DNA of 14,541 nucleotides from NCBI GenBank assembly GCA_964465145.1, contig CAYXJR010000097.1:1-14541 (forward strand), in the 5' to 3' direction. Each line of letters opens with the position of its first letter. Positions within the stretch are counted from its first letter, which is position 1. This document shows positions 7,386 through 13,778 of this stretch, piece after piece. The notes under the pieces were generated by a model, which worked only from the letters and a program-made list of their open reading frames with translations, had not been told where the DNA came from and did no database searches. The translations under genes were made by a program, and so were the position numbers. Source of the stretch: JAUVKA01 sp964465145. Its GTDB lineage: Bacteria > Bacteroidota > Bacteroidia > Bacteroidales > UBA12481.

Positions 7386-7820
7386 ATGTTACAACCGAAA
7401 AAGACTAAGTACAGAAGGCAGCAGAAAGGCGTCATGAAGGGTAATGCCCAGCGTGGCAACCAACTGGCTTTCGGATCTTTTGGAATAAAGTCTCTGGAAC
7501 GCACCTGGATGACAGGTCGACAGATTGAGGCGGCTCGTGTTGCCGTGACTCGTTACATGCAACGTCAGGGACAAATTTGGATCAGGATATTTCCAGATAA
7601 GCCTATTACCAATAAGCCTGCTGAAGTCAGGATGGGTAAAGGTAAAGGTGCGCCTGCCGGATTTGTGGCATGTGTTAACCCTGGGAAATTGATATTTGAG
7701 GCTGACGGAGTGCCGCTGAAAATAGCCCGCGAAGCAATGAGGTTGGCAGCTCAAAAATTGCCGGTGAAAACAAAGTTTGTCGTACGGCGCGATTATGTTG
7801 AAAGTTCAAATAACGAATAA
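7386..7820 (+). CDS. rplP: 50S ribosomal protein uL16 (L16)
   Basis: uL16 is a late-assembling 50S protein that helps place aminoacyl-tRNA at the A site. The 144-residue product opens with LQPKKTKYRRQQKG and has RTWMTGRQIEAARVA in the middle, then AEVRMGKGKGAPAG at 79-92. Arg82 matches E. coli Arg81, the residue hydroxylated by the oxygenase YcfD/RoxA; whether the modifying enzyme exists here cannot be seen. GVPLKIAREAMRLAAQKLPVKT closes the domain. The stop overlaps the rpmC start by one base (TAATG). Confidence 0.98.
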   Translation: MLQPKKTKYRRQQKGVMKGNAQRGNQLAFGSFGIKSLERTWMTGRQIEAARVAVTRYMQRQGQIWIRIFPDKPITNKPAEVRMGKGKGAPAGFVACVNPGKLIFEADGVPLKIAREAMRLAAQKLPVKTKFVVRRDYVESSNNE

Positions 7821-8029
7821 TGAAAACGTCTGAAATACGCGAATTGTCCAGTAAAGAGCTGGAAGAACGGTTAGATACAGAGGAGGTTAGCCTCGCACGG
7901 ATGAAAATGAACCATGCGGTTTCTCCTCTTGATAATCCTTTGCAAATCCGTTTTGCACGGAGGCAGATCGCCCAGTTAAAAACGGAATTGAACAAAAGGC
8001 CACTTAGTGAAAATCAGAAAAGCGAATAA
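7820..8029 (+). CDS. rpmC: 50S ribosomal protein uL29 (L29)
   Basis: uL29 is a small two-helix protein at the tunnel exit beside uL23, where it contributes to signal recognition particle and SecY docking. The 69-residue product has the expected first helix (SEIRELSSKELEERLDTEEV) and the second-helix pattern NPLQIRFARRQIAQLKTELNKR. The charged tail is a little longer than in E. coli (63 residues). The ATG overlaps the rplP stop by one base, so its translation is probably coupled to rplP. AGGAGGT lies inside the gene at 7881-7887. Confidence 0.96.
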   Translation: MKTSEIRELSSKELEERLDTEEVSLARMKMNHAVSPLDNPLQIRFARRQIAQLKTELNKRPLSENQKSE

Positions 8030-8034
8030 AAACC

Positions 8035-8295
8035 ATGGAAGGTCAGAGAAATCTTAGAAAAGAGCGTATTGGGATTGTCGTCAGTAATAAAATGGAGAAA
8101 TCTATTGTGGTGGCGGTAAAGCGTAAAATGAAACACCCAATTTATGGTAAGTTCGTCAATAAAACTGCCAAGTTTATTGCTCATGATGCGGAGAATACCT
8201 GCGATGAAGGTGATTTAGTGCGGATAATGGAAACCCGCCCATTGAGCAAAAATAAAAATTGGAGACTAGTGGAAATTTTAGAAAAGGTTAAGTAG
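8035..8295 (+). CDS. rpsQ: 30S ribosomal protein uS17 (S17)
   Basis: uS17 is an early-binding 30S protein with an OB fold that recognises the 5' domain of 16S rRNA. The 86-residue product has the typical LRKERIGIVVSNKMEKSIVVAV (7-28), followed by KHPIYGKFVNKTAKFIAHD and the closing strand RPLSKNKNWRLVEILEK. It begins 5 bases after rpmC and ends in TAG just 2 bases before rplN. It is the last gene of the S10 block. Nothing separates it from the spc block, so the two are probably co-transcribed. Confidence 0.97.
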   Translation: MEGQRNLRKERIGIVVSNKMEKSIVVAVKRKMKHPIYGKFVNKTAKFIAHDAENTCDEGDLVRIMETRPLSKNKNWRLVEILEKVK

Positions 8296-8297
8296 CC

Positions 8298-8663
8298 ATG
8301 ATACAGCAAGAAAGCAGATTGTTGGTAGCTGATAACAGCGGTGGGAAAGAAGTGCTGTGTATCCGTGTTCTTGGTGGTACCGGTAAAAGATATGCCTCAA
8401 TAGGAGATAATATCGTTGTCACCGTTAAATCAGCCTCCCCAGGTGGAGAATTGAAAAAAGGAACCGTAACCAAAGCAGTAGTTGTCAGAACCCGTAAAGA
8501 GATCCGTCGTCAGGATGGCTCATATATCCGTTTCGACGATAATGCATGCGTTTTACTGAATGCTGCCGGTGAAATTCGCGGAACCAGGATATTTGGACCC
8601 GTTGCACGTGAATTGAGGGAAAAATACATGAAGATCGTTTCACTGGCACCTGAAGTATTGTAA
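8298..8663 (+). CDS. rplN: 50S ribosomal protein uL14 (L14)
   Basis: uL14 is a beta-barrel protein at the subunit interface that forms bridge B8 and is the target of the silencing factor RsfS. The 121-residue protein is nearly identical in plan to other bacterial L14: ADNSGGKEVLCIRVLGG at 11-27, an RRQDGSYIRFDDNACVLLN stretch in the middle, and GTRIFGPVARELRE near the end. It starts 2 bases after rpsQ, and no convincing Shine-Dalgarno sequence is present (a weak AAGG sits too far upstream). Confidence 0.98.
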   Translation: MIQQESRLLVADNSGGKEVLCIRVLGGTGKRYASIGDNIVVTVKSASPGGELKKGTVTKAVVVRTRKEIRRQDGSYIRFDDNACVLLNAAGEIRGTRIFGPVARELREKYMKIVSLAPEVL

Positions 8664-8680
8664 GAGCAAAAACAGGGATA

Positions 8681-9004
8681 ATGCAAAAAAAGCTACATAT
8701 CAAAAAAGGCGATACCGTCATTGTTACGGCGGGTAATTCGAAAGGCCAGCAGGGCCGGGTCCTGGAAGTTTTACGAGCTAAAAGCAGGGCCATCGTGGAA
8801 GGTGTTAATATGGCATCTAAGCATACAAAACCCAATACGGATACTCCGCAAGGGGGTATACTTAAAACCGAAGCCCCTATTCATATTTCAAACCTTATGC
8901 TGGTCGACCCCTCGAATGGAAAACCTACAAGAATTGGAAGAAGATTGAATAACAAGGGTAAACTGGTGCGATTTGCGAAAAAATCTGGAGAGGAGATCAA
9001 GTAA
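8681..9004 (+). CDS. rplX: 50S ribosomal protein uL24 (L24)
   Basis: uL24 starts 50S assembly by binding the 5' end of 23S rRNA and also lies by the tunnel exit. The 107-residue product carries a KOW motif at about 8-31 (KKGDTVIVTAGNSKGQQGRVLEV). GVNMASKHTKP and the conserved QGGILKTEAPIHISNLMLVDP follow, then KPTRIGRR. The TAA stop overlaps the rplE start by one base (TAATG). A GGAGAGGAG run at 8987-8995, encoding the last residues, may serve as the ribosome-binding site of rplE. Confidence 0.97.
   Translation: MQKKLHIKKGDTVIVTAGNSKGQQGRVLEVLRAKSRAIVEGVNMASKHTKPNTDTPQGGILKTEAPIHISNLMLVDPSNGKPTRIGRRLNNKGKLVRFAKKSGEEIK
8987..8995 (+). promoter_or_regulatory. Shine-Dalgarno-like site before rplE
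   Basis: GGAGAGGAG lies in the last codons of rplX and ends 8 bases before the rplE ATG at 9004. Together with the TAATG overlap it would favour restart of ribosomes leaving rplX. It is one of two well-placed Shine-Dalgarno-like sites in the window; its use in this phylum is doubtful. Confidence 0.35.
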
Positions 9005-9561
9005 TGGACTATACGCCAAGCCTTAAGAAAAAATTCAAGGAGGATATGACTCCTGCTTTGATGAAAGAGTTTAATTACAACTCGGTTATGCAAGTTCCGC
9101 GCCTGGAGAAGATTGTACTCAATCAGGGTGTGGGCCGTGCTATTGCTGATAAGAAACTTATTGAGGTTGCTCAAAGTGAATTAACTGCCATTGCTGGTCA
9201 AAAAGCTATTCAAACTCTTTCCAAAAAAGATATATCTAATTTCAAGCTGCGGAAGAAAATGCCCATCGGTGTTAAGGTGACCCTTCGCCGCGATCGAATG
9301 TATGAATTCCTGGAACGACTGATCTCTGTCGCTCTTCCTCGAATCAGAGACTTCGGCGGGATTACAACCAAGTTTGATGGTCATGGGAATTATACTCTTG
9401 GAATCACTGAACAAATAATATTTCCGGAAATTGACATAGATAAGATCCATTCCATCATCGGGCTTGAAGTGTCTTTTGTGACAACAGCTAATAGCGATGA
9501 AGAAGGATTGGCACTGTTAAAAAAATTTGGTTTACCGTTTAAAAACATTAATAAGAAGTAG
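9004..9561 (+). CDS. rplE: 50S ribosomal protein uL5 (L5)
   Basis: uL5 is part of the 50S central protuberance, binds 5S rRNA and touches the P-site tRNA. The 185-residue product has NYNSVMQVPRLEKIVLNQGVG, the GQKAIQTLSKKDISNFKLR region and IGVKVTLRRDRMYEFLERL. ALPRIRDFGG and GITEQIIFPEIDIDKI complete the pattern. The ATG at 9004 is preferred over the in-frame ATG at 9046, which would cut off the conserved N-terminal helix. That inner ATG sits only 2 bases after a perfect AAGGAGG (9037-9043), too close for normal use. The stop is TAG, 2 bases before rpsN. Confidence 0.98.
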   Translation: MDYTPSLKKKFKEDMTPALMKEFNYNSVMQVPRLEKIVLNQGVGRAIADKKLIEVAQSELTAIAGQKAIQTLSKKDISNFKLRKKMPIGVKVTLRRDRMYEFLERLISVALPRIRDFGGITTKFDGHGNYTLGITEQIIFPEIDIDKIHSIIGLEVSFVTTANSDEEGLALLKKFGLPFKNINKK

Positions 9562-9563
9562 TT

Positions 9564-9833
9564 ATGGCTAAAGAATCCGTGAAAGCCCGTGAGGTAAAGC
9601 GGCAAAAATTAGTGGAAAAATATGCTGAGAAGAGGGCGCAGTTAAAGGCTGATAGGGACTATGTTGGATTAAGCAAACTTCCTAAGAATGCCTCTCCCGT
9701 TCGCCTGCACAACAGATGCAGTCTTACTGGAAGACCTAAAGGTTACATGCGCCAGTTTGGAATCAGCAGAATCACCTTTCGTCAAATGGCCTCTTCTGGT
9801 TTGATTCCGGGAATTAGAAAAGCAAGTTGGTAA
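9564..9833 (+). CDS. rpsN: 30S ribosomal protein uS14 (S14), zinc-free type
   Basis: uS14 helps assemble the 30S head next to uS3 and uS10. At 89 residues it is the long form without zinc. The segment that carries paired CxxC motifs in the short 61-residue form reads HNRCSLTGRPKGYMRQFGISR here, with a single cysteine. The C-terminus FRQMASSGLIPGIRKASW is typical. Having the zinc-free form in the main operon means this copy does not depend on zinc supply. It begins 2 bases after rplE. Confidence 0.97.
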   Translation: MAKESVKAREVKRQKLVEKYAEKRAQLKADRDYVGLSKLPKNASPVRLHNRCSLTGRPKGYMRQFGISRITFRQMASSGLIPGIRKASW

Positions 9834-9850
9834 TTTTAATCAATATAAAA

Positions 9851-10246
9851 ATGACAGATCCGATTGCAGATTACCTGACCCGCGTGCGTAACGCTATAAT
9901 GGCCAAACATAAAGTGGTTGTAATACCTGCTTCCAACCTAAAGAAAGAGATCACAAAGATCCTTTTTGAGAAAGGATACATACTGAGTTATAAATTTGAA
10001 GATGACTCCAAACAGGGAGTGATCAAAATTGCCCTCAAGTACCACCCTGTGTCAAAGGCACCGGCTATTAAGGCAATTCAGAGAATTAGTAAGCCAGGAT
10101 TACGCAAGTACGCGAATGTTGATAGTATGCCCCGTGTCTTGAACGGCCTTGGGATTGCCATCCTTTCCACATCAATGGGAGTGATGACAAATAAGGAGGC
10201 AAGGAAAGAAAACGTTGGGGGCGAAGTATTATGTTACGTCTATTAA
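9851..10246 (+). CDS. rpsH: 30S ribosomal protein uS8 (S8)
   Basis: uS8 binds helix 21 of 16S rRNA and organises the 30S platform; in E. coli it also represses the spc operon. The ATG at 9851 gives 131 residues starting MTDPIADYLTRVRNA, which matches the family start exactly. An in-frame TTG at 9827 would add eight residues, overlap the end of rpsN and break that match, so I reject it. The C-terminal signature is complete: STSMGVMTNKEARKENVGGEVLCYVY. AAGGAGG occurs inside at 10193-10199. The gap to rplF is 15 bases. Confidence 0.97.
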   Translation: MTDPIADYLTRVRNAIMAKHKVVVIPASNLKKEITKILFEKGYILSYKFEDDSKQGVIKIALKYHPVSKAPAIKAIQRISKPGLRKYANVDSMPRVLNGLGIAILSTSMGVMTNKEARKENVGGEVLCYVY

Positions 10247-10261
10247 AAAAGATTTAGTTGC

Positions 10262-10816
10262 ATGTCACGAATAGGTAAATTACCCATAACCATACCTCAA
10301 GGGGTCACTATAGAAGTGAAAGAAGATAACACCGTTGAGGTGAAAGGAGCTTTGGGCGTTTTGACTCAGAAAGTTGACCCTGATCTTGAAATTAAGATTG
10401 AAGATGGGATTATTCAGGTTATCCGCCCAACCGACCAGCGGAGACACAGGGCAATGCATGGGTTGTATCGGTCTTTGATCGCCAATATGGTAGAAGGAGT
10501 ATCCAAAGGATACGAAATAAAGCAAGAATTGATTGGTGTTGGTTACAAGGCTAATGCTCAGGGACAGATGTTGGAGCTGAACCTGGGTTATTCACACCCA
10601 ATTTTCCTCCTGCTGCCCCCTGAAGTCAATATTGAAACGGTGACCGAAAGAAGAAGCAATCCAATGATTACCCTAAAGTGTATCGACAAGCAGCTGATAG
10701 GCCAGGTTGCCGCAAAAATACGGTCATTTCGTCCGCCAGAGCCTTATAAAGGCAAAGGGATTAAGTTTGTTGGTGAAGAAATCCGTCGGAAAGCTGGTAA
10801 GGCTGGTGCAAATTAA
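10262..10816 (+). CDS. rplF: 50S ribosomal protein uL6 (L6)
   Basis: uL6 sits at the base of the L7/L12 stalk near the sarcin-ricin loop and the factor-binding site. The 184-residue product has both repeated alpha-beta domains. It starts SRIGKLPITIPQGV and includes the HGLYRSLIANMVEGVSKGYE helix. The C-terminal signature RSFRPPEPYKGKGIKFVGE is followed by a basic tail. The length is slightly above E. coli (177) because of the tail. No Shine-Dalgarno sequence precedes it. The 41-base gap to rplR (10817-10857) is A-rich and shows no hairpin. Confidence 0.98.
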   Translation: MSRIGKLPITIPQGVTIEVKEDNTVEVKGALGVLTQKVDPDLEIKIEDGIIQVIRPTDQRRHRAMHGLYRSLIANMVEGVSKGYEIKQELIGVGYKANAQGQMLELNLGYSHPIFLLLPPEVNIETVTERRSNPMITLKCIDKQLIGQVAAKIRSFRPPEPYKGKGIKFVGEEIRRKAGKAGAN

Positions 10817-10857
10817 TATAGGACTAAAAAAGATTATACTGTTAAAAGAAGAATAAA

Positions 10858-11217
10858 ATGGCTTTATCTAAGCGTGATCGAAGATTGAAAATAAAACGGA
10901 GGATCAGGAAAAACCTGACCGGTACCAAAGAATGTCCAAGGCTTTCGGTATTTAGAAGCAATCGCCATATTTCTATTCAGGCAGTTGATGACCTGTCGGG
11001 AAGTACTCTGGTTGCAGCATCTAGCCTTGAAAAGGAAATTGCGCAGAAAACTGGTATAAATAAGAATGAACAAGCCGCTTTGGTTGGGACGCGTATTGCT
11101 GAAAAAGCTTTGGAAAAAGGCATAAGCAATGTAGTTTTTGACCGCAATGGGTTTTTGTATCATGGAAGAATAAAATCATTAGCAGATGCCGCAAGGAAAG
11201 GCGGACTAAAATTCTAA
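10858..11217 (+). CDS. rplR: 50S ribosomal protein uL18 (L18)
   Basis: uL18 binds 5S rRNA and joins it to the 50S central protuberance with uL5. The 119-residue protein has the arginine-rich N-terminus SKRDRRLKIKRRIRKNLTG and then RLSVFRSNRHISIQAVDD. The family C-terminus VVFDRNGFLYHGRIKSLADAARKGGLKF is complete. A-rich sequence precedes the ATG, without a Shine-Dalgarno sequence. It ends 6 bases before rpsE. Confidence 0.98.
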   Translation: MALSKRDRRLKIKRRIRKNLTGTKECPRLSVFRSNRHISIQAVDDLSGSTLVAASSLEKEIAQKTGINKNEQAALVGTRIAEKALEKGISNVVFDRNGFLYHGRIKSLADAARKGGLKF

Positions 11218-11223
11218 AGCAAT

Positions 11224-11739
11224 ATGGCAACAAGTGTGAGAAAAGTAAAAACCAGCGATTTAGAGTTAAAGGACCGTTTAGTTGCTATCAACCGGGTAAC
11301 AAAAGTTACAAAAGGTGGACGGAATTTTAGTTTCTCCGCAATCGTAGTGGTTGGTAATGAAGATGGTGTAGTAGGATGGGGACTGGGAAAAGCAAATGAA
11401 GTGACTACTGCTATAGCCAAAGGAGTAGAGGCTGCAAAAAAGAACCTTATAAAAGTTCCGGTTTACAAAGGAACTATTCCGCACGAGCAAATTGCTAAAT
11501 ACGGTGGAGCAACGGTTTGGCTTAAGCCAGCTTCCAGTGGAACAGGAATTAAGGCAGGAGGTGCTATGCGAGCCGTTCTGGAAAGTGTGGGAATAAAAGA
11601 TGTGTTGGCTAAATCAAAAGGGTCTTCAAATCCCCATAATCTTGTGAAGGCTACAATGGAGGCTTTAATGGAATTGAGAGATGCCTTTACTGTGGCTCAG
11701 CATCGTGGAGTAGCAATGAACAAAGTATTTAACGGTTAA
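11224..11739 (+). CDS. rpsE: 30S ribosomal protein uS5 (S5)
   Basis: uS5 lies near the mRNA entry channel with uS3 and uS4 and affects decoding accuracy. The 171-residue protein has the dsRNA-binding-like N-domain: RLVAINRVTKVTKGGRNFSF at 18-37, whose VTKVTKGGR loop is the region altered in spectinomycin-resistant mutants of other bacteria, with no deletion seen here. GVVGWGLGKANEV follows. The C-domain has PASSGTGIKAGGAMRAVLE (102-120) and GSSNPHNLVKAT. AGGAGGT inside the gene (11556-11562) lies 3 bases before an internal Met codon (M115), but a start there would split the fold. Confidence 0.98.
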   Translation: MATSVRKVKTSDLELKDRLVAINRVTKVTKGGRNFSFSAIVVVGNEDGVVGWGLGKANEVTTAIAKGVEAAKKNLIKVPVYKGTIPHEQIAKYGGATVWLKPASSGTGIKAGGAMRAVLESVGIKDVLAKSKGSSNPHNLVKATMEALMELRDAFTVAQHRGVAMNKVFNG

Positions 11740-11756
11740 CGGGAAATTCAGCGGTT

Positions 11757-11936
11757 ATGGCAAAGATTAGGATTACACAAAGGAAGAGTAAAATAGGCAG
11801 TACAGAGCGACAGAAGCTCACTTTAGCCGCACTTGGATTGAGACGTATCAGTGCTTCAGTTGAAGTGGAAGCCACTCCTCAAATCAAAGGTATGGTGGAG
11901 AAAGTAAGACACCTGATTACAGTTGAGGAAATTTAA
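11757..11936 (+). CDS. rpmD: 50S ribosomal protein uL30 (L30)
   Basis: uL30 is a small 50S protein that some bacteria lack. I translated this frame by hand: ATG at 11757, TAA at 11934-11936, 59 residues. It reads MAKIRITQRKSKIGSTERQK, then LTLAALGLRRISASVEVEAT, and ends GMVEKVRHLITVEEI. The pattern I-R-I-T-x-x-x-S-x-I-G, the LGLRR turn and the C-terminal MVxKVxHLIxVEE are all family features, and 59 residues is the usual size. It fills the space between rpsE (17 bases) and rplO (27 bases), its standard place in the spc block. Confidence 0.95.
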   Translation: MAKIRITQRKSKIGSTERQKLTLAALGLRRISASVEVEATPQIKGMVEKVRHLITVEEI

Positions 11937-11963
11937 TCGGTAACCTGTAAAGACTTTTAGGAA

Positions 11964-12410
11964 ATGGATCTAACGAATTTAAAATCTGCAGAAGGTAGTT
12001 CTCACCCACAAAAGCGAATTGGCCGCGGACAAGGGTCAGGACGTGGTGGAACCTCCACAAAAGGACATAAAGGACAACAATCCCGATCGGGGTATTCCCG
12101 AAAAATTGGGTTTGAAGGAGGGCAGATGCCACTTCAGAGACGTGTGCCTAAATTTGGGTTTAAGAACATTAACCGTAAAGAATATAAGGGAATCAATATT
12201 AGCGCTCTACAAACGCTTGCTGAAAAGAATTCCCTGACTAGTATCGACGTGGAAACAATTGTTGCTGCTGGCTTGGCCAGAAAGAATTCCCTGGTGAAAA
12301 TTTTAGGTAACGGAACCCTGACTATGAAGCTTGAGATAACTGCTCATGCCTTCTCAGAATCTGCTGTCAAAGCCATTGAGGCGCAGGAAGGAACCGCAGT
12401 AAAACTATAA
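11964..12410 (+). CDS. rplO: 50S ribosomal protein uL15 (L15)
   Basis: uL15 is an assembly protein of the 50S subunit that reaches into 23S rRNA through a glycine-rich N-terminal tail. The 148-residue product has KRIGRGQGSGRGGTSTKGHK at 17-36, followed by GQQSRSGY. GFEGGQMPLQRRVPKFGF at 49-66 is the family signature. The C-terminal globular part ends with VKAIEAQEGTAVKL. It is always found just upstream of secY in this block, and here the gap is 4 bases. Confidence 0.98.
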   Translation: MDLTNLKSAEGSSHPQKRIGRGQGSGRGGTSTKGHKGQQSRSGYSRKIGFEGGQMPLQRRVPKFGFKNINRKEYKGINISALQTLAEKNSLTSIDVETIVAAGLARKNSLVKILGNGTLTMKLEITAHAFSESAVKAIEAQEGTAVKL

Positions 12411-12414
12411 TTGC

Positions 12415-13755
12415 ATGAAGAGGTTTATTGAAACACTAAAAAATATTTGGAGGATAGAGGACCTTCGGCAGCGTATTCTTACTACTCTGGGATTAATCCT
12501 GGTTTACCGTCTGGGAACTCATGTTGTACTACCAGGTATAGATCCTTCACAACTGGCTGCCCTGAAGCAACAAGGCGCTGGTGGGATCATGGGTTTATTG
12601 GATATGTTTTCTGGAGGAGCGATGACAAATGCATCGATTCTAGCCTTAGGGATCATGCCCTATATATCTGCTTCCATTGTTATACAATTGTTAGGCATTG
12701 CAATACCATATTTTCAAAGGCTTCAGAAAGAAGGGGAAAGCGGCCGAAAGAAAATCAATCAGATTACCCGCTGGCTAACTGTTGCTATTACAGCAGCTCA
12801 AGGACCAAGTTATCTGTATAACCTCCATAACCAGCTGCCTGCATCAGCATTTGCCCTTCACGGAGTATATTTTACCCTCTCATCAGTCATTATTATGACT
12901 GCTGGTACCATGTTCGTTATGTGGTTGGGTGAAAAAATTACTGACAGAGGATTGGGAAATGGTATTTCACTGATCATTATGATCGGAATTATTGCAAGAA
13001 TGCCGGTTTCCCTCATACAAGAAGGAGCATCTAAACTTGAACAACAAGGGGGCGGAATGGTAATGCTTCTTGTTGAGATGATGTTATTATTCCTGGTATT
13101 CATTGCAACCATCGCCCTTGTACAAGCGACAAGGCGAGTTCCTGTGCAATACGCCCGACGTATCGTGGGCAATAAACAATACGGGGGGGTACGGCAATAC
13201 ATCCCACTCAAAGTAAATGCAGCGGGTGTTATGCCAATCATATTTGCCCAGGCTCTGATGTTTCTGCCAATGATGCTTGGTGGTTTGGGTAAATCAGATT
13301 CTGCAGGAAGATTTGTTGCTGCATTCGCTAATAGTACTGGTATTGTTTATAATATGACTTTGGGTTTGATGATCATCGTATTTACGTATTTTTATACGGC
13401 TGTAACTATCAACCCAACTCAAATGGCGGAAGATATGAAGAGGAACGGAGGATTTATTCCAGGTGTTAAACCAGGTCGAAAGACCGTGGAATTTCTGGAT
13501 ACTATTATGTCCAGGATTACTCTGCCGGGATCAATATTCCTGGCCTTAGTAGCTATTTTACCAACATTTGCTATTTTAATAGGTGTTCAGCCTAATTTTG
13601 CACAATTTTATGGGGGAACATCTCTCCTGATTCTGGTTGGTGTAGTGCTGGATACTTTGCAACAAATTGAAAGTCATCTGATGATGCGTCATTATGATGG
13701 CTTGATGAAATCAGGCCGTATTAAGGGCCGTACCGGTGGTGCGTCTTCTATCTAA
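12415..13755 (+). CDS. secY: Preprotein translocase channel subunit SecY
   Basis: SecY forms the inner-membrane pore through which SecA pushes unfolded exported proteins, and where ribosomes insert membrane proteins. The 446-residue product has ten predicted membrane helices, roughly at 21-40, 74-96, 117-135, 151-172, 180-201, 214-237, 268-291, 308-332, 368-390 and 398-415. The plug region is GGIMGLLDMFSGGAMTN (56-72), followed by LGIMPYISASIVIQLL. GEKITDRGLGNGISL lies at 172-186. Cytoplasmic loop C5 reads GGFIPGVKPGRKT (345-357). The arginine E. coli uses there (Arg357 in GIRPG) appears as Lys352. Co-expression with tunnel-exit proteins uL23 and uL29 fits its job. Confidence 0.98.
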   Translation: MKRFIETLKNIWRIEDLRQRILTTLGLILVYRLGTHVVLPGIDPSQLAALKQQGAGGIMGLLDMFSGGAMTNASILALGIMPYISASIVIQLLGIAIPYFQRLQKEGESGRKKINQITRWLTVAITAAQGPSYLYNLHNQLPASAFALHGVYFTLSSVIIMTAGTMFVMWLGEKITDRGLGNGISLIIMIGIIARMPVSLIQEGASKLEQQGGGMVMLLVEMMLLFLVFIATIALVQATRRVPVQYARRIVGNKQYGGVRQYIPLKVNAAGVMPIIFAQALMFLPMMLGGLGKSDSAGRFVAAFANSTGIVYNMTLGLMIIVFTYFYTAVTINPTQMAEDMKRNGGFIPGVKPGRKTVEFLDTIMSRITLPGSIFLALVAILPTFAILIGVQPNFAQFYGGTSLLILVGVVLDTLQQIESHLMMRHYDGLMKSGRIKGRTGGASSI

Positions 13756-13778
13756 TACGGTAATATTGCGTTCTTTGT

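Noticed and set aside
9046..9048. Alternative rplE start after a perfect AAGGAGG
   Set aside because: Only 2 bases separate the site from the ATG, and starting there removes the conserved N-terminal helix of uL5.
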